From Apostichopus japonicus (Eukaryota > Echinodermata > Holothuroidea > Aspidochirotida > Stichopodidae), in the NCBI RefSeq assembly GCF_037975245.1, contig NC_092569.1, positions 22,222,168 through 22,286,167 on the forward strand: 64,000 bases of DNA. The letters run 5' to 3'. Both the position numbers and the translations under genes were made by a program. Every line of letters begins with the position of its first letter. Position 1 is the stretch's first letter. Of the stretch, positions 1 to 13,545 are shown piece by piece. Below the pieces are notes generated by a model. That model had not been told where the DNA came from and did no database searches. It worked only from the letters and a program-made list of their open reading frames with translations.

Positions 1-2462
1 CTGGAGGTGAAACGTACATGTCAGCTGGCTCTTGAGGTATCTCAGTTGTTGCAGTGTCTTTGGTTTGGCCTCTCAAATCTTCACCTCACCTCATTGGTCT
101 GTCAGAGAAAAACAACAAAATTATTCAATTCACAGAAAAGAGGAAATTTTGAAGTTTATACAGTAGTAAATACAATTAGCCTTCATGGACCAAATTAATG
201 TTACAGACAACTTCAAGGATATCATTACCCAAAGACAGGTTTCAAAATGTCACCTTAAAATTCCTTTGACATTTACTTTACTTTATGATCACAAGTGCCT
301 AAATTTCAATCATTTTACAACTACTGATAGAGTTCGTAACAACACATGCAGTTTTCAAGCTGGCATTTTCATACAATATTTTGAAAACTTGTGCTAGGTA
401 CGACCGTAGGTGTTTCTAAACTCCTCTCAATAAATAACACTGACAAGATATGGAATACAAATCTACATATAGGTTATTTGATCCAGCTGTAGTACTTATG
501 ATAAACGCAGAAAAAATTGACATCAACTGAGGGACTGTAGAGATTATTCCAACACTGTGAATTTCACATTTCTAAAAGCACATTACATTCATATATGTTG
601 GAAGGCAATACAACAGTAATATACAGCAACTACTGTATACTAATCTACTGTACATACAACATAGTAAACCTCGTTCTTCAGAGTATTTCTGTATCTCGTC
701 CATGCGTTGGTCACGACAGATCTGGTCAATTCAGGTACATGTCATTACCTTATCATTACCAACTTAACATAGCACTGAAGCTACTGTACTTTTCAAAACC
801 AAATTTGGTCAGACAGTGTAAGAAATGTCTGGTTTCCCATTAATGAGCAGAAATTATAGAAAATCACCAAAGTTCAGAATGTTACTGGATATTAACTGAT
901 AGAGATACAATTTAAGAAACAGGAAGATCTCGGGTGAGCAAAGATGAAATGGAGCATGACGAAGATGAAGAAGAAGCAGCATAAACCAAAACAGAGAGAT
1001 GAGAAAATAAAAATAATCATGTGATCATCAATCATGAATATGCATGAATATGCAAATAAGTTCCATCTGCCTTCCCGTTCTTGTTTCAATACACACTATA
1101 ATAGGAATGCAGCAGGTGCTTGGAGATAAAGGACATTATGGATATATACTACAGCACATATCATTTTTAAACACATTTATCTTCACTCGGCGGACAAGAT
1201 CCTTGGGACAGTAGTGTTACAGTAAATAGCATGTGCATCACTTCATTGTCTCTTCTCAACTGCAAACATATCAGCGAGAATATGTCGTAACTATAGCATT
1301 AGAGAATGGAATGTTTGAACAGAATGGAGTGTTTCAATCTAGTTATTCCTCTTTTCCAAATATCCGCCCTTAAAATTATGCTAAAATGTCTGCCATGCTC
1401 CTTTATTGCCAAAGTGATGTTGATTTGTGTCCAGGTCTAAAATTTCACATAAAAATTCAAATTATAACCCATCTTTTGCTTTCAAACAAACAACTGGGTA
1501 CTCATGGGTGACATCCAATACCCATTGTACTGGACATATTTGCAAGGCCATATTAATATTTTAGTGATTTTCTACTGATGTTTGCGTTGTTTCTGAGGTG
1601 TATCAACCCATGGTTCATTATCTACAGTATGTTAAGCATTCCAAACACTATGCTTGCCAAGCCTCTGCTGTATAAAAAAAAAAAATTTTTGTTTTTCAAA
1701 AATAAAAGCACAGGGTAAAGCAATACAACATAGACTGCTAGGCTAGAGAGAGGTTACAAGAAACTACAACCTTCAATGTGCAGTGGTGCTGACACTAACG
1801 GGAGGTTCCCCATACAAAAGCACATGAAAACCTTATTCCTCAGTAAATACTCAGTTTATAGGAGGGGTGACTTCAATCTCAACTCCTTAAGACAACACTG
1901 TCTGGAAAAGAAACTTCATAACAATACTTGTAAATGAGACCTCAATTCTTATCTATAGCAAAACTGAAGTGTTGAGCAATAACATTTACAGTTCGTATAC
2001 TGTACTTATGTTGAATACTGTTTATGTAACTATGTACTTTCTTAATATTGGTGACCTCCAGGTATATTAATCCTGTGACGGTAGCAACCTCTTTAAATTA
2101 AAAGATAAGTAGTTTTATAAAGAAAATCATAATTTGTTAGTTTTTCACTGACTATGCAAACTGAAAATGTTCTACATATATAATGAAGTGTTAAAGCGCA
2201 CAAACTACTAAAACTAGATATAAAAGCAATCTCTGCTTTTTCAATTGCTGAACAGAACCACACAACTTCTTTCCCCTTAAGTGTCTGTGTACTTCAGGGC
2301 ATCAGGCAGCGGATTCCCTGTGTTTTCCCCACCCTCATCAAGATGCTGTCCATATAATATATATATATATATTAAATAAAACACTGATATTCTAAAGACT
2401 AAATTACAATCTGCATCCATCCAATACAACTTGAAAGTAAGGAACAAGACTATTTAATCATA
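1..2462. other. Non-coding stretch, no gene seen
   Basis: AT-rich DNA with stop codons in all frames. No open frame here carries a recognisable domain or splice-bounded exon. The only low-complexity features are an A/T run near 1675-1690 and a short (AT)n tract at about 2357-2373. It may be intergenic or an intron of a gene off the left edge; the sequence does not decide. Confidence 0.6.
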
Positions 2463-2778
2463 GCGAGCGTGGTGGACGATTGACTAAGGCGTCGGACTCG
2501 TGATCCAAGGATTGCTGGTTCGATTCCTGCCTAGTTCACTACGTTGTTTCCTTGGGCAAGATGCTTTATCTCAATTGCCTCTCTCAACCCAGGGGTTAAA
2601 TGGGTACCTGTGAGGTAACTTGTCATTGGGCGCAGTATGTAACTGCAGCCGCTTGGAGGGATTGTCTCTGGGACAGGTTATCACTGACCAGGGGTACAGT
2701 AACATATCGTCTGTAAAGCGCTTTGAGACCTATTGCTGGCATAAAGCGCTACATAAAAGTGGAATATTATTATTATTA
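2463..2778 (+). repeat. tRNA-derived SINE
   Basis: The head resembles a tRNA, with a B-box GGTTCGATTCC at 2517-2527 and an A-box-like TGGTGGACGATTGAC about 45 bp upstream, the layout of an internal RNA polymerase III promoter. The body ends in a tail containing AAAGCGCTTTGAG and AAGCGCTACATAAA, followed by (ATT)n. Related tail fragments occur near 8325-8395 and 17160-17215, suggesting a shared LINE/SINE 3' end. Family name not assigned. Confidence 0.75.
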
Positions 2779-3527
2779 AGCTGATCAAATATCACCAAAG
2801 GATGAAAATGTCAGTTCGAAAACAAAGGTTTTAAATGAAAAACCAATTTTCATCAGTATAACTGAATTGACAGGTTTACTGTATGTGATACTGAAGTGGG
2901 TTATTTCGTACCGTGTCATATTTCCATTAATATGGTATGCCTGATGCTGGGGCATTGCAAGACACACACACACACACAGTTTTTACTTGGAGCTGTCAAT
3001 AATATAGCAAAGGATACTTGAGGTTGGAAACAGATGATCAAAGCTTGGGTGTGGGGTATATACAGTAGGCAAGAGATTGTAATAGTGATTTAATGATAGG
3101 AATAAACCTGCTCGCCAATTTATGATTTACAACAATGGAGCCTTTATGATTCATTAGTATGCGAGTTTCAATAGTTCATGACAAAATTCTAACCAATTAC
3201 AGTTAAGATGAAAAGGAGTGGAGGGTGGGAGGGAGGGAGGTGGAGGGAGAGGGGGAAGAAATGTAGGTCATGTTGAAGATAGGTGATGTAATCAAGTTTG
3301 TTACATTTATACCCCAATCAAGATACATTTCAGCCAAATATGTAGTATAGTAAAAAGTATGTTACAAACATACAGTAGCCTATTGTGAAGCAAACCATAC
3401 AGTATTACAAACTTTTCCCATTCAATTGTTACTGTGTGTAAACCTTGTTATGTCCCTGGCAACAGGCACTGTTCAGACCATATAAAGTACAGTACAGTAG
3501 TTACCTGGGTCAGCTTCACAAATTTAA
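2779..3527. other. Non-coding stretch with simple repeats
   Basis: No gene seen. It contains a (CA)n run near 2966-2979 and a purine-rich GGGAGG-type tract at about 3218-3255. Confidence 0.5.
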
Positions 3528-3887
3528 AGGGTGTGAAGACTCGAACACAAAGAAATGTCTCATGCTGGTAATCTGACCTAGTTTCGAATGAGGTGTAACA
3601 GAAGTGTTAGACACCATCATCGATCCCAGAAAATACACACAGAGCTTGTTACCATCAGTAATTATACACTAGTGTACAGTCAATACATACAGCTACGGTC
3701 AATACCTACAAAACAGACATACATAGCAGCGATGGACATCTCAGGTCTAGATAAAAGAAAACAAGGTATCACGTTTAATTTACTGTCTGCATTTTGTAGC
3801 GAAAAGAAGAAGATTTCACTTGCAAGCAAAGGAAAGTTAACTTTTTTCAGAGCGCAGCACGTGGTTTGGGGCGAGTCTTCAATGCCT
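3528..3887. mobile_element. 360-bp MITE, deletion derivative of the Kolobok-like element at 50995
   Basis: Flanked on both sides by TTAA (3524-3527 and 3888-3891). The ends are inverted: left starts AGGGTGTGAAGACTCG, right ends CGAGTCTTCAATGCCT. The first ~330 bp match the left end of the large transposon at 50995-51330 almost base for base apart from scattered substitutions, and the last ~20 bp match its right end. It is therefore best read as an internally deleted copy moved by the same transposase. Confidence 0.85.
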
Positions 3888-4147
3888 TTAAAGAGAAACA
3901 AATACTTCATAATCTTAAGTATTTGTTTTTTTCTTGCTTACAACTGTCGACTGCAAAACCCTTGAGCTGAGAACATAAAATGCAAAGAAAAGCATTCCCA
4001 TGCTTACTTGATTAATTTAGTTCATGCAATTTAAATCTTTGAAAGGAAAGTGTCTGAGGTACATATAGCAGTAGAGAAGTTATACACTGTAACAAGGCCT
4101 CTACAGTGGAGCTTAAGTGTCTACATAGTAAATGTATGTTGACGAAC

Positions 4148-5650
4148 AAAAATAAAATTCTGCATTCCTCAATCAAAATCCTTTTTTTATTTACATTTCA
4201 TGTTAACAGATACTCCCATGGCTTGACACCCTTCCATTTATTTGTTTGTTCTTCCTGGTATTGTCCAACAAACAATGGTTAAACAATTGTTTTTCTGCTT
4301 TTTTTTCCATTCTTAACAAGTTATGCACAGTCAATGTGCTGGAGTGTATATTTCATTCGACAATTGTTGTTTTTTTGTGTTGTTTTTTTTTTTATTTGCC
4401 AGAAGTACTGTAAACTTTTCCTTGAAATAATTTACATTTCGTGTAATAAAGGTATACAAACATAAAACATTTCAGAAGGAAAAAAAAAAAAACAAAAAAA
4501 AACAATCGACATAATAAGCAAATGACATTACAAACCCTTCACTAAGATTATTCTTTGCAAGGTATAATACAAAAAGCTTCAATGTTAGACAGTATTATGG
4601 TTAATATATATCTTCAAAATACCATATCAAAACACGTTTGATGTCTTGGTTGTTGTTGGTGAGGCCATCTTGGATTATATTTCATGTTAAACCCAAAAGC
4701 ATAGAGCCCAAAAGAATAAAACAAAGATCAGAAAGCTAAGCAAAGTTTCTATTTTGTTTTTAAATTGTTTGTTGAAAATAAATTACCAAAAATCCGGGCT
4801 ACATGTTGCATTTGTGTTAATCAGGTATGTGTGTAAATGTAAATGTCAAACATTATTATGGTTAATATATCTTCAAAATACCATATCAAAACACGTTTGA
4901 TGTCTTGGTTGTTGTAAGTGAGGCCATCTTGGATTATATAACATGTTAAACCCAAACACCAATTGCATAGAGCCCCAAAAGATTACAACAAAATTAAAAA
5001 AGCTAGATACAAAAAGTAAATAGGTCGATTAAAAATAGTTTCACAAAATTCAACAAGTTTATTTTTTGTTGTAAAATTGTTTTTTAAAAATTGATTTCAA
5101 AATATCCCGGCCACATATTGCTAATTTGTGTTAATCAGGTATGTGTTTAAATGTACAACTACATAGTTCTTTAACTACAGCATTGATACAAAGCATTGCA
5201 AACACAAAGTTAAAACACTGCGATGGTTGTTTTCTTTGTACTTTGGTCAATCAATCCGGTTTGCAGATATTAGACCAAAAATAAAATTCTGCATTCCTCA
5301 ATCTAAATCCATGTTTTATTTACATTTCATGTTTACAGATACTCCATTGCATTACACCCTTCCATTTGTTTGTTTGTTCTTCCTGGTATTGTCCAACAAA
5401 CAATGGTTACCCTATTGTTTTTCTCTTTTGTTTTCATTCTTTACAAGTTATGCCTAGTCAATTAGCTGGAGAGTATATTTATATTAGCATTATGTTACAT
5501 GTTAATCCCAAACACCAAATGCATAGAGCCCCAAAAAAAAGAAAAAGAAAGAAGCTTAACAAAAAAGTAAATAGGTGGATTCAAAATAGTTTCACGAAAT
5601 TCAACAAGTTTATTTTTTGTTTTAAAATTGTCTTTTAAAAATTGATTTCA
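4148..5650. repeat. Diverged local direct duplication (~1.13-kb and ~0.26-kb offsets)
   Basis: The block beginning AAAATAAAATTCTGCATTCC at 4148 recurs at 5278, and similarity continues through a shared TTGTTCTTCCTGGTATTGTC segment and the following ~90 bp. A second block containing CATATCAAAACACGTTTGAT is seen near 4621 and again near 4880, and the phrase GCATAGAGCCC occurs three times (about 4700, 4968, 5521). The copies have drifted, so the duplication is old. Confidence 0.7.
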
Positions 5651-8324
5651 CAATATCTGGGATACATGTTGCATTTGCTAATATCATGGCAACACATGAA
5701 CGGTTCTTTTCACATGCATGCTTTTATAAGTCCCCCTACATTGCATATCTAGTGACCATAAAAATTGCTAAAGAGGATCAAAATTGCCACAAAAACTTAA
5801 AACAGACGTATATGTTTGACAGAAAATATCTATTTGCATGCTGTAAGTAACTGATGATGTTTATGACAAGTTTTGTGTTTATACTGTGACTATCCTTGGT
5901 GTCTTCAAATTTTGCTAAAAGAGTCATTTAATCAAACTGCAGTATCATGAATTAAGTGATGCATGTAGTTCTCCTTCAAATTTTATAGTTCCTTCATGCT
6001 AACAGCACAAATAACAAATTACATTTTTTTGTATTCTCAAATATATATATCGCAACACACAGAGAGAAGGGAGCAGAGGGGAACACCAATTTCATTTTCA
6101 TATACTACACATGTACAATATGCAAACAAAATCGATCAAGTAGAAGATTAATTTTAGTTTTATGATTTAACAATTTTAAAGTGTAACATGGATAATTTTA
6201 TTCAAAGATTTCTAATTGATTTTGAAATGATATCACTAGTAGCTGAAGTTTATTACACATTTGTCAAGTAAACATAACCTTGCAATTTTTTTTTTTTTTT
6301 TTATCATATCGTTACCAATATGATATTAATTTCACAACAGGTTCAATATTCATTAATATTGTCTCTTTATACATTATTTACTTTTAACCAAGTTGGAATA
6401 TGCTACTTCAGCATTTACAAACAATGAGATAAAAACCTAATTCAAAGGATTTAGGGAGGGGAAAAAGGGGGTTGTTTTGTATACAAGGTATTTTAAAAAA
6501 AAAAGCAGGGCAAAAAGCAGAACAGGTATTATTTTTAGAAACAAGAAGGATTAAATTGACATGCACTGTAGAAACATAGAATAAAAAAAAAGTTTAAAAA
6601 ATAAAATACTTAACAGTTTGGTACCAGCTCAATGGATGAGATTCTTCCAAAGAGCTATACATGACTCCTGAAAGATAATTATTCCAACTGGCCTAAAATA
6701 GGGATGAGAATAATAACAAGAATTGTTACCATGGTTACTGGGAAAAGACAGACAAAAGCACAGTAAAATAACACAGAGGGAATATGTTATTCCTTTGAAG
6801 CTCCAACCTGTATCATTTTAATTGCTTGTATTACAGTACATCAGGTACAGTATGTCATTTCAACACAAGATCCCTGTGTATACTGGAGGTTATATTTAGT
6901 AACAGAGGTACCAGTACTTGGATGTTGCTAGCCGAGCCGTACTCCACAGTTCAAAGAGATTCACTGAAAGGAAGATGGGTATCACATCAAAATGCTCTCT
7001 CTTCTCTTCGAAAAAAAGATTGGTTTTGTAAGAAAGGCATAAAATATATCTCTACCAGCCGACTGGCAGAGCATCTGAAGTCTACAGTGTTAGAACATGT
7101 GCAGGCCATAGTCATTACAACCTTAACATTCTGCTGAAAAGGAGAACTTTGTGTGGAAGTTGCTATACTCCTGAAACCATATAAAAATACACTATGACTG
7201 ATAAATAAAATTAAATAAGTAAACAACAAACTCTATACTTTTAAATAGTTTTCTGGAATTGCTCCAGGAATTAAGAAACTTGACTTTTTATATACTTTTA
7301 GGTCTGCAAATGAATTGAATTATCTGTATATCATCCAGTAGTTGTTGTTAAATTATAAACTTCATGAATAGCACTTAAATAGGATATATGTCAGATTGCC
7401 AGCAAATGGGACAAATATAGCCAGATGCTATTATAACAACTGACATGTCTCCCTTGGTGAGTAATTGCAGGGGAGTAGGAAATATGGGGAGGATGGAGGG
7501 AGCACTTATGTGCTACTGAGATGCACAACACCACAACATGTAACGTCAAACACACAGAAATTTAGTAACTATAACTTCACTTAAGATTGACTGTTAAATA
7601 GAAAGTCAGCTTTATTTGCACCCGAAGTTTCCTTCGAAAAGTGATATTTGTTTATAACTCAATGGATGACATTGTCTTCTTCAGATAACACAAGCAATGC
7701 TTTGCAATCTAAAGCTGTAAAACAATACTGTAGTTTTGTAACTCTCAACGTGCTCCAAGGACGTCATTTGCTTACAAGAGTATGTTACCAACCTGTAAAT
7801 GACACGAGAGGCGACTATATTTTGCTTTTCTTTTGCCTTCATGATTTTGGTTCAGTGCCGTTACTAGTTACGGCAGCAGCATCTGATCTGGTGACAATGG
7901 CGGTGGTCAAAGTGTCATCAGTAATATGATCATCAAAATTAAATATTAATATGCACTCTCAGTACATTAGTATAGACGAGAGAAAGATATACACTACTTC
8001 AAATCCATCCAAAATGGTAGTACAGAATATTCCAGGAGATGTTGGGGTTAGTGTGTCATTTCATTTATTGCATTGCTAGTATCCAAATTCATACTGTACT
8101 GTATCTATCGCAATTATAGGAAAGTCCTTCTACTATGAAAGCTACGGATAAAGACACAATCACTCAGACAATTATTTTCTTCTTTTTTCATATTTTAATA
8201 TTTTTTATTATCGTTTGCTATGAATGTTTTTTTTAAATTGTTGCTTTAGGCTTTTACATTTTATGCCTTATTGGTTCTATTTATTTAATATTTAGGTTTT
8301 TGTTACTAATTTTTTTTTTTAGGT

Positions 8325-8395
8325 TTTACATTTGTAAAGCGCTTTGAGCGGCTTTGCTGATTATGAGCTATATAAATATTACTTATTATTAATAT
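8325..8395 (+). repeat. SINE/LINE 3' tail fragment
   Basis: Contains TGTAAAGCGCTTTGAG followed by GAGCTATATAAATATTA and a TTATTA-rich end. This is the same 3' tail design as the SINE at 2463-2778. Only the tail is recognisable. Confidence 0.5.
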
Positions 8396-9350
8396 TATCT
8401 TCTTCTCTAGGAGTTCCTAACATTTCAAAGGAGTTTTAGTTGCATGAAAATAAATTTAGCCTACTGTAGATACTGTTGTATAAAAATCACAGCTAAGTTG
8501 TTGGGATGATTTCTACAAAAGCCCACAGTGAGCATAATTGAGAGCTGAATTGAACCATCCCTGTGACTAAAAGCCACCAGCTGTGATGAATTTTTATGTA
8601 ATTTTCTAATATTGCAAGCATGAAATGATTACTCTACAATGCACACAGATAAATCAACACCTTCGCTCACAAATATACATAACAAATGTCCTTGTTTGTG
8701 AAGGGCGTGACAAAATATGAACGTTCTCTTCAATAACTGCTTTAAGAGATAAACAAGTTTGAAAGCAAACAAGGAAAATAGAGTTTCAGATTCTGCAAAC
8801 AGTAGATAATTTGCTATACATGTCTGTTTCCTAACTATAAGCCTGTATGGGAATACAATTGGTAATCAAGGGTCTAATCTGTGTGAGGTACAGAGATAAT
8901 TTTCCTGCTCGTTTCAACTTTTAATTACTCTGTTGCATGTCTTGCGGTATTCACACCTCATCAGGTTCAGGTTGTCTAATGGCTTAATGCCAATACAATG
9001 GTTTGCCAGTAGGCATAAAAAAAGGGCACTTGCATTCTCCTGCCAGTAGTTATATGTCATACATAAACAAATGATTTTTAAGTAACATTCACTTGCACAA
9101 CGTAAATGGATGTATACTGTGCCTACTGTACTGTAGCATAAGCCCTGGTTTGATACTTAGTATTAGACAATAACATTGAGTTTCTCCAATAGGCATAGTT
9201 GCCTGATATATGTGTGATGTACAGTAAATTCGGGAAAATGCCAGTAGGACATATTTGTTAGCCAGTAGAGCCTTCAGGCACTGACATCTTCTAGCAAATG
9301 GCTAGAATTGTGACATTCTAAGCCTGGGTATTGTATGATACTGTTCTTCA

Positions 9351-9893
9351 TGTATGTGAGAAGACCCGCTAGATAATATATATAATCATGTCTCTATGTC
9401 ACCTTCAATCTGTCTTATATGTAATCGATGCGCCAATGGTATGTATGCTACAGGTAATGGATACTAAGGTCCTAACCTTTAGCCATGTATGTGAGAAGAC
9501 CCGCTAGATAATATATATAATCATGTCTCGAAGTCACCTTCAATCTGTCTTATATGTAATCGATGCGCCAATGGTATGTATGCTACAGGTAATGGATACT
9601 AAGGTCCTAACCTTTAGCCATGTATGTGAGAAGACCCGCTAGATAATATATATATAATCATGTCTCGAAGTCACCTTCAATCTGTCTTATATGTAATCGA
9701 TGCGCCAATGGTATGTTGTATGCTACAGGTAATGGATACTAAGGTCCTAACCTTTAGCCATGTATGTGAGAAGACCCGCTAGATAATATATATAATCATG
9801 TCTCGAAGTCACCTTCAATCTGTCTTATATGTAATCGATGCGCCAATGGTATGTATGCTACAGGTAATGGATACTAAGGTCCTAACCTTTAGC
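9351..9893. repeat. Tandem array, ~135-bp unit, four copies
   Basis: Units begin TGTATGTGAGAAGACCCGCT at 9351, 9486, 9621 and 9761 (spacing 135, 135, 140) and end in TCCTAACCTTTAGC. Copies are nearly identical; differences include a TA step in copy 3 and a GTT insertion in GGTATGTTGTATGC. High identity suggests recent expansion. Confidence 0.95.
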
Positions 9894-12800
9894 AATTGCT
9901 AGCAAGCTGAATGATGGGTTCCAATTTGTGAATTAACAAGACCAATAAAGGTAGCGCATATCTTACCAGATTCACATCAAAGCTCAAAAGTTGACATATT
10001 TTGAAATGAGAATGACAGAGTTTGGAAAGACACTGCCAGAGTCTCACCAGGCAGGCTTGTGTAAGTGTTATGTCTGTGAGATGAACTAAACAACTATTTG
10101 ATCGTAACTGAGATAGATGAAAATCGTGTTTTCTTTTTCAATTTTGACTTTGAGAATGGAAAAGAAGATGAATGAACTGCAAAAGTTGTGTTCGTCACAG
10201 AGAGGATCCCAGTTGGAATGAAAACGTTGTTTGCATACAGTACAGAGAAAATGATTAAAGAAACAATCATAATCATCATCATCATCTCTCAGGTCTCTTG
10301 AACAGTTATTCTCATTCAAAACGGTGATTTCGTTCATTTTAGACTAATCAATTATTACCTCAAGATGAATTTCCGAAGTCATTGCTGTTACAAGTTCAAT
10401 GTCTCAACTAAGCAAAGCGCACAAATTTTAATACCTGAATTGAATGTCAATTGGATATTACGTTAAGACTTTTTGCTTGGCAGAATTTTCAACAAGCCAT
10501 TTAAACATAAACAGTGTTATTTACTAACTGTACTACTGGTTACAATCTTAAACATGATTTTCAGTGATTTTTCACTCGATATTAACAAAGGCAAAACTGA
10601 CTGATCCAAATATATAGGGAGGGATTAACAAGCCAATTCTCAACTTGATATCATGGACAATGACCTCATTTTGATCTACAAGTTCTCCTGTCTCTGTGCT
10701 GATTTGTACTGTATGCAAACAACATATATCGGAATCTTCCTTGCTTGTATTACTCACCACTGTCTTTGAAACGACTGAATTTGAACATCGACCACTTAAA
10801 GAGCTGAACAATGTTTGGAGGAAAATATGTCAGTCAACATTTCAATAAGCAAAAATAAATCAATTTTGAAATGTAATGTGTTAAGGCACACTGTACAGTA
10901 TGTCATATTAAGTGGATGAAAGTTTCATTCTTTTACAGCAAGACTGATAGCAAATGCAAAATATGTCTCTCTCCACAAGTATCCATCCCATAATAACTCA
11001 AGTGGGTTTCATCTATCTTGTCTTTATTTGAGGGGAAAAGGGCATCCTCTGAGCTTAAATAACAATGACATGTTTGTTTCTAAACTTGTATTAATATCTC
11101 AGACATTAATTGGTTCATTATGATATCCTTTGCAATTAACTCATTAGATCTCAACCTATTGGAGTCAGTTGTCTCTTCATTTTAGGGATAATATATGTAG
11201 GGACCATGTGACCACAACTTGTATATCTCTTCTGCTGTAATGTACAATTCTTCCCACTGAATTTAAACCCTTGATGAGACAGGTCACTACATAAACCCAC
11301 AAACACCAAAACATGTACACCGCCACAATTAAAATTCCAGATTTTCAGAATTTCAAAGAAGGCAAACTTTGGGTATTAAGTGGATGAAAGTTACATTCTT
11401 TTCAGAGCAAGACTGATAGCACTGCAAATGATGTCTCTCTCCACAAGTATCCATCCAAAAATTCCTCCAGTGGGTTTCATCTATCCTGCCTTTATTTTAC
11501 TACCAGCATTTACTCCCAGTCTTTACTACAAGTATTTGCAGGAAAGTGACGACTAAAATATAAATTTCAAACCAGTTGATTCTTTCTTTAACGAGCCACC
11601 AACAACTATCTATATTATACTCTCTCACAAGACAAACAGATTCCCTATAATTTGATGAGGACACGTGGTGAGGACATTTTTGTGACAACGACGGATAGAA
11701 ATTGGTGTGAAATGATCTTCTAAAAAAAACATTTCACTCACTGTCAGACTGGCTTGTAGATCATGGCTTTTCTCAGTTTATCTGATATGAAACTTCTTAA
11801 AAACTGGAAAAGAGAGCACATGCAGAAATAAAGGGCTGACATCGATCTCAACTAAGTATATTCAGGCTATCAATGGTGGCTGTGGAGCCATGATTACTTT
11901 GGGAAAGCTTTCCCAAAAAGTTAACAAACGGTACACCGGAAAGAATTATCATACATTATTCTCTTAGTTTAATTTCCCATTTTCCTTTTTTTTTTCTTCT
12001 CATTTTTGTTTTTGTTTTCTCTTGATTCTTTTCTTTTTGTTCTTTTCTTATTGTTTTCTCTTTTGTTCTTTTATTTTTGTTTCGCTTTCCTTTGTCTTTT
12101 TTCCTTTCTTTGGAGATTGACAGGGGGTATAAGATTAATGGAAGGAGACCTTTTCTTGGAAAAGCATCAACTCTTGTTTTTACTACTTCCTCAAGTTATT
12201 TAATACCACAATCCAGAGTTCACACGTGTCATATACATACAACCTACTTGTCCTGTAGCCAAGTTTTTATCTCATAAGGTTACCTTGATGTGCAGAAAAA
12301 GCATCACATGAACTTAACTCCACAATTCCCAGCACACTTCCAACCAATAGTCAATTCATTCTCACATGCAGCCGTTTTCACTGATTCTTAATTAACCCAG
12401 GCTTCCCTTGCAAGCAGCTACTTCTAAAATTAAGAAAACAATGGAATTAAGTCTTGCATATCAGCATGTTACAGTGAAGCTAAGAGCACCTAAACAATAA
12501 GCCAATTATCTGTTAACAAACTTTGAAATTACAGGTTCCAGAGAGCAGGTCCCTACAATAAGACAAGTCTGAGTAACAATGGACTTTTCCTAAAATCAAT
12601 TTTTACAATGGAGTGCCTGACTTATTCCATATATGTAGCTTCACTGACTCAGTGTAATTTTGCACATTATAGAATACCAACAAGATTGCCCTATTCCATG
12701 TGCAAGGCCTATGTACGGTTGGAATTCATGCATTCTAAGATCAACATTTGAGTAATAGCCCCATGGGTCATGTAAGGGACGATTCTTACACATTCCTTTG

Positions 12801-13368
12801 TTACGATAGAATGGACCGATGTTTGTCACACTTCCTGGAACAACACTAGAACCCAGTTACAGGTATTGTGGTTCAGTCTGAGGTCTTGTTCAGGTGAAAT
12901 TATCATCGTACAATCCAAACCATGATTGCCACCTCTTATTGTATTGGATAGAATGGATTTCTACACTTGATCACACTTCTCCTGAGAAGTGTTCTAGAAA
13001 CCATGCGACAATCTGTCACATCGATTTTGGATCAATTTTACCTGAAATTCAAATTGGTGCATCCATTTTGATGATCCTTATCTATAATTAAATGAAGGGA
13101 GATGAGTCACTCTTGATCACACATCTCAAGTCAGCATTTTAGAAACTCTGTGACAACCTTTCGGACCTGCGAGAGATCATCGTAATGTGACCAACTCACT
13201 GGAAAATACAGCCTTAGAATCATCCCCCAGTTTCTTAAAATATGATAGAGAATTAATCCTATGGATCATACTTTCCCTCTGGGAGGGGGAAAGGGGAGGG
13301 GTGGGATGTTCTACAAACCGCTGGCACAAGCTTTCGACTACTTGGAGAGCATGAATGAAAAATATAAA
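9894..13368. other. Region downstream of the zinc-transporter stop codon
   Basis: Probably 3' UTR and flanking DNA of the minus-strand transporter; no polyadenylation signal could be chosen confidently. A ~125-bp direct repeat is present: the block starting ATTAAGTGGATGAAAGTT at about 10907 recurs at about 11375, including CTCTCTCCACAAGTATCCAT. A T-rich tract lies at 11980-12110. The minus-strand open frame at 10572-10811 has no recognised domain. Confidence 0.5.
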
Positions 13369-13545
13369 CTATGTTCGTACCCCATGACTCCTCGTTGGGG
13401 AGTCCTCTTCAGGTGGCGATGGAGGTAGTTGTTTTATGGACGGCTTACGACTGGCGCAACAGGTTTGGGCTTCACACTTTTGAGAATTACACATAAGGAG
13501 GCAGCTCTCTTCATCCATTGAGCCTACACTGGAATGCCTCTCAGA
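13369..13545 (-). CDS. SLC30A1: SLC30A exon 6, Cys-rich C-terminus and stop
   Basis: Acceptor TTATTGTACAG; phase 0 reading SERHSSVGSMDEESCLLMCN, SQKCEAQTCCASRK, then a Pro/Ser/Glu-rich tail and TAG at 13369-13371. The Cys spacing resembles the cysteine-rich tail of ZnT1 and ZnT10. A GTACGA sequence just before the stop could be an alternative donor, so other C-termini are possible. Confidence 0.85.
   Translation of the reverse strand, partial: SERHSSVGSMDEESCLLMCNSQKCEAQTCCASRKPSIKQLPPSPPEEDSPTRSHGVRT

Larger units (their letters stand above)
3892..9350. other. Non-coding stretch with local duplications
   Basis: No gene recognised. The open frames at 5227-5638, 6826-7137 and 7648-7929 have no family signature and no consensus splice context. 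It contains poly-T runs near 4380 and 6290 and the duplications listed separately. Confidence 0.55.

Noticed and set aside
2463-2540. A functional tRNA gene
   Set aside because: Has A- and B-box-like words, but it continues into a SINE body and tail and no proper cloverleaf ends were seen.
9351-9893. CRISPR-like repeat array
   Set aside because: Contiguous 135-bp units with no repeat-spacer alternation; eukaryotic tandem repeat.
10572-10811. Minus-strand 79-codon frame as an alternative last exon of the zinc transporter
   Set aside because: It lies downstream of the stop and has a vaguely similar Ser/Thr-rich tail, but no clear acceptor and no diagnostic residues.
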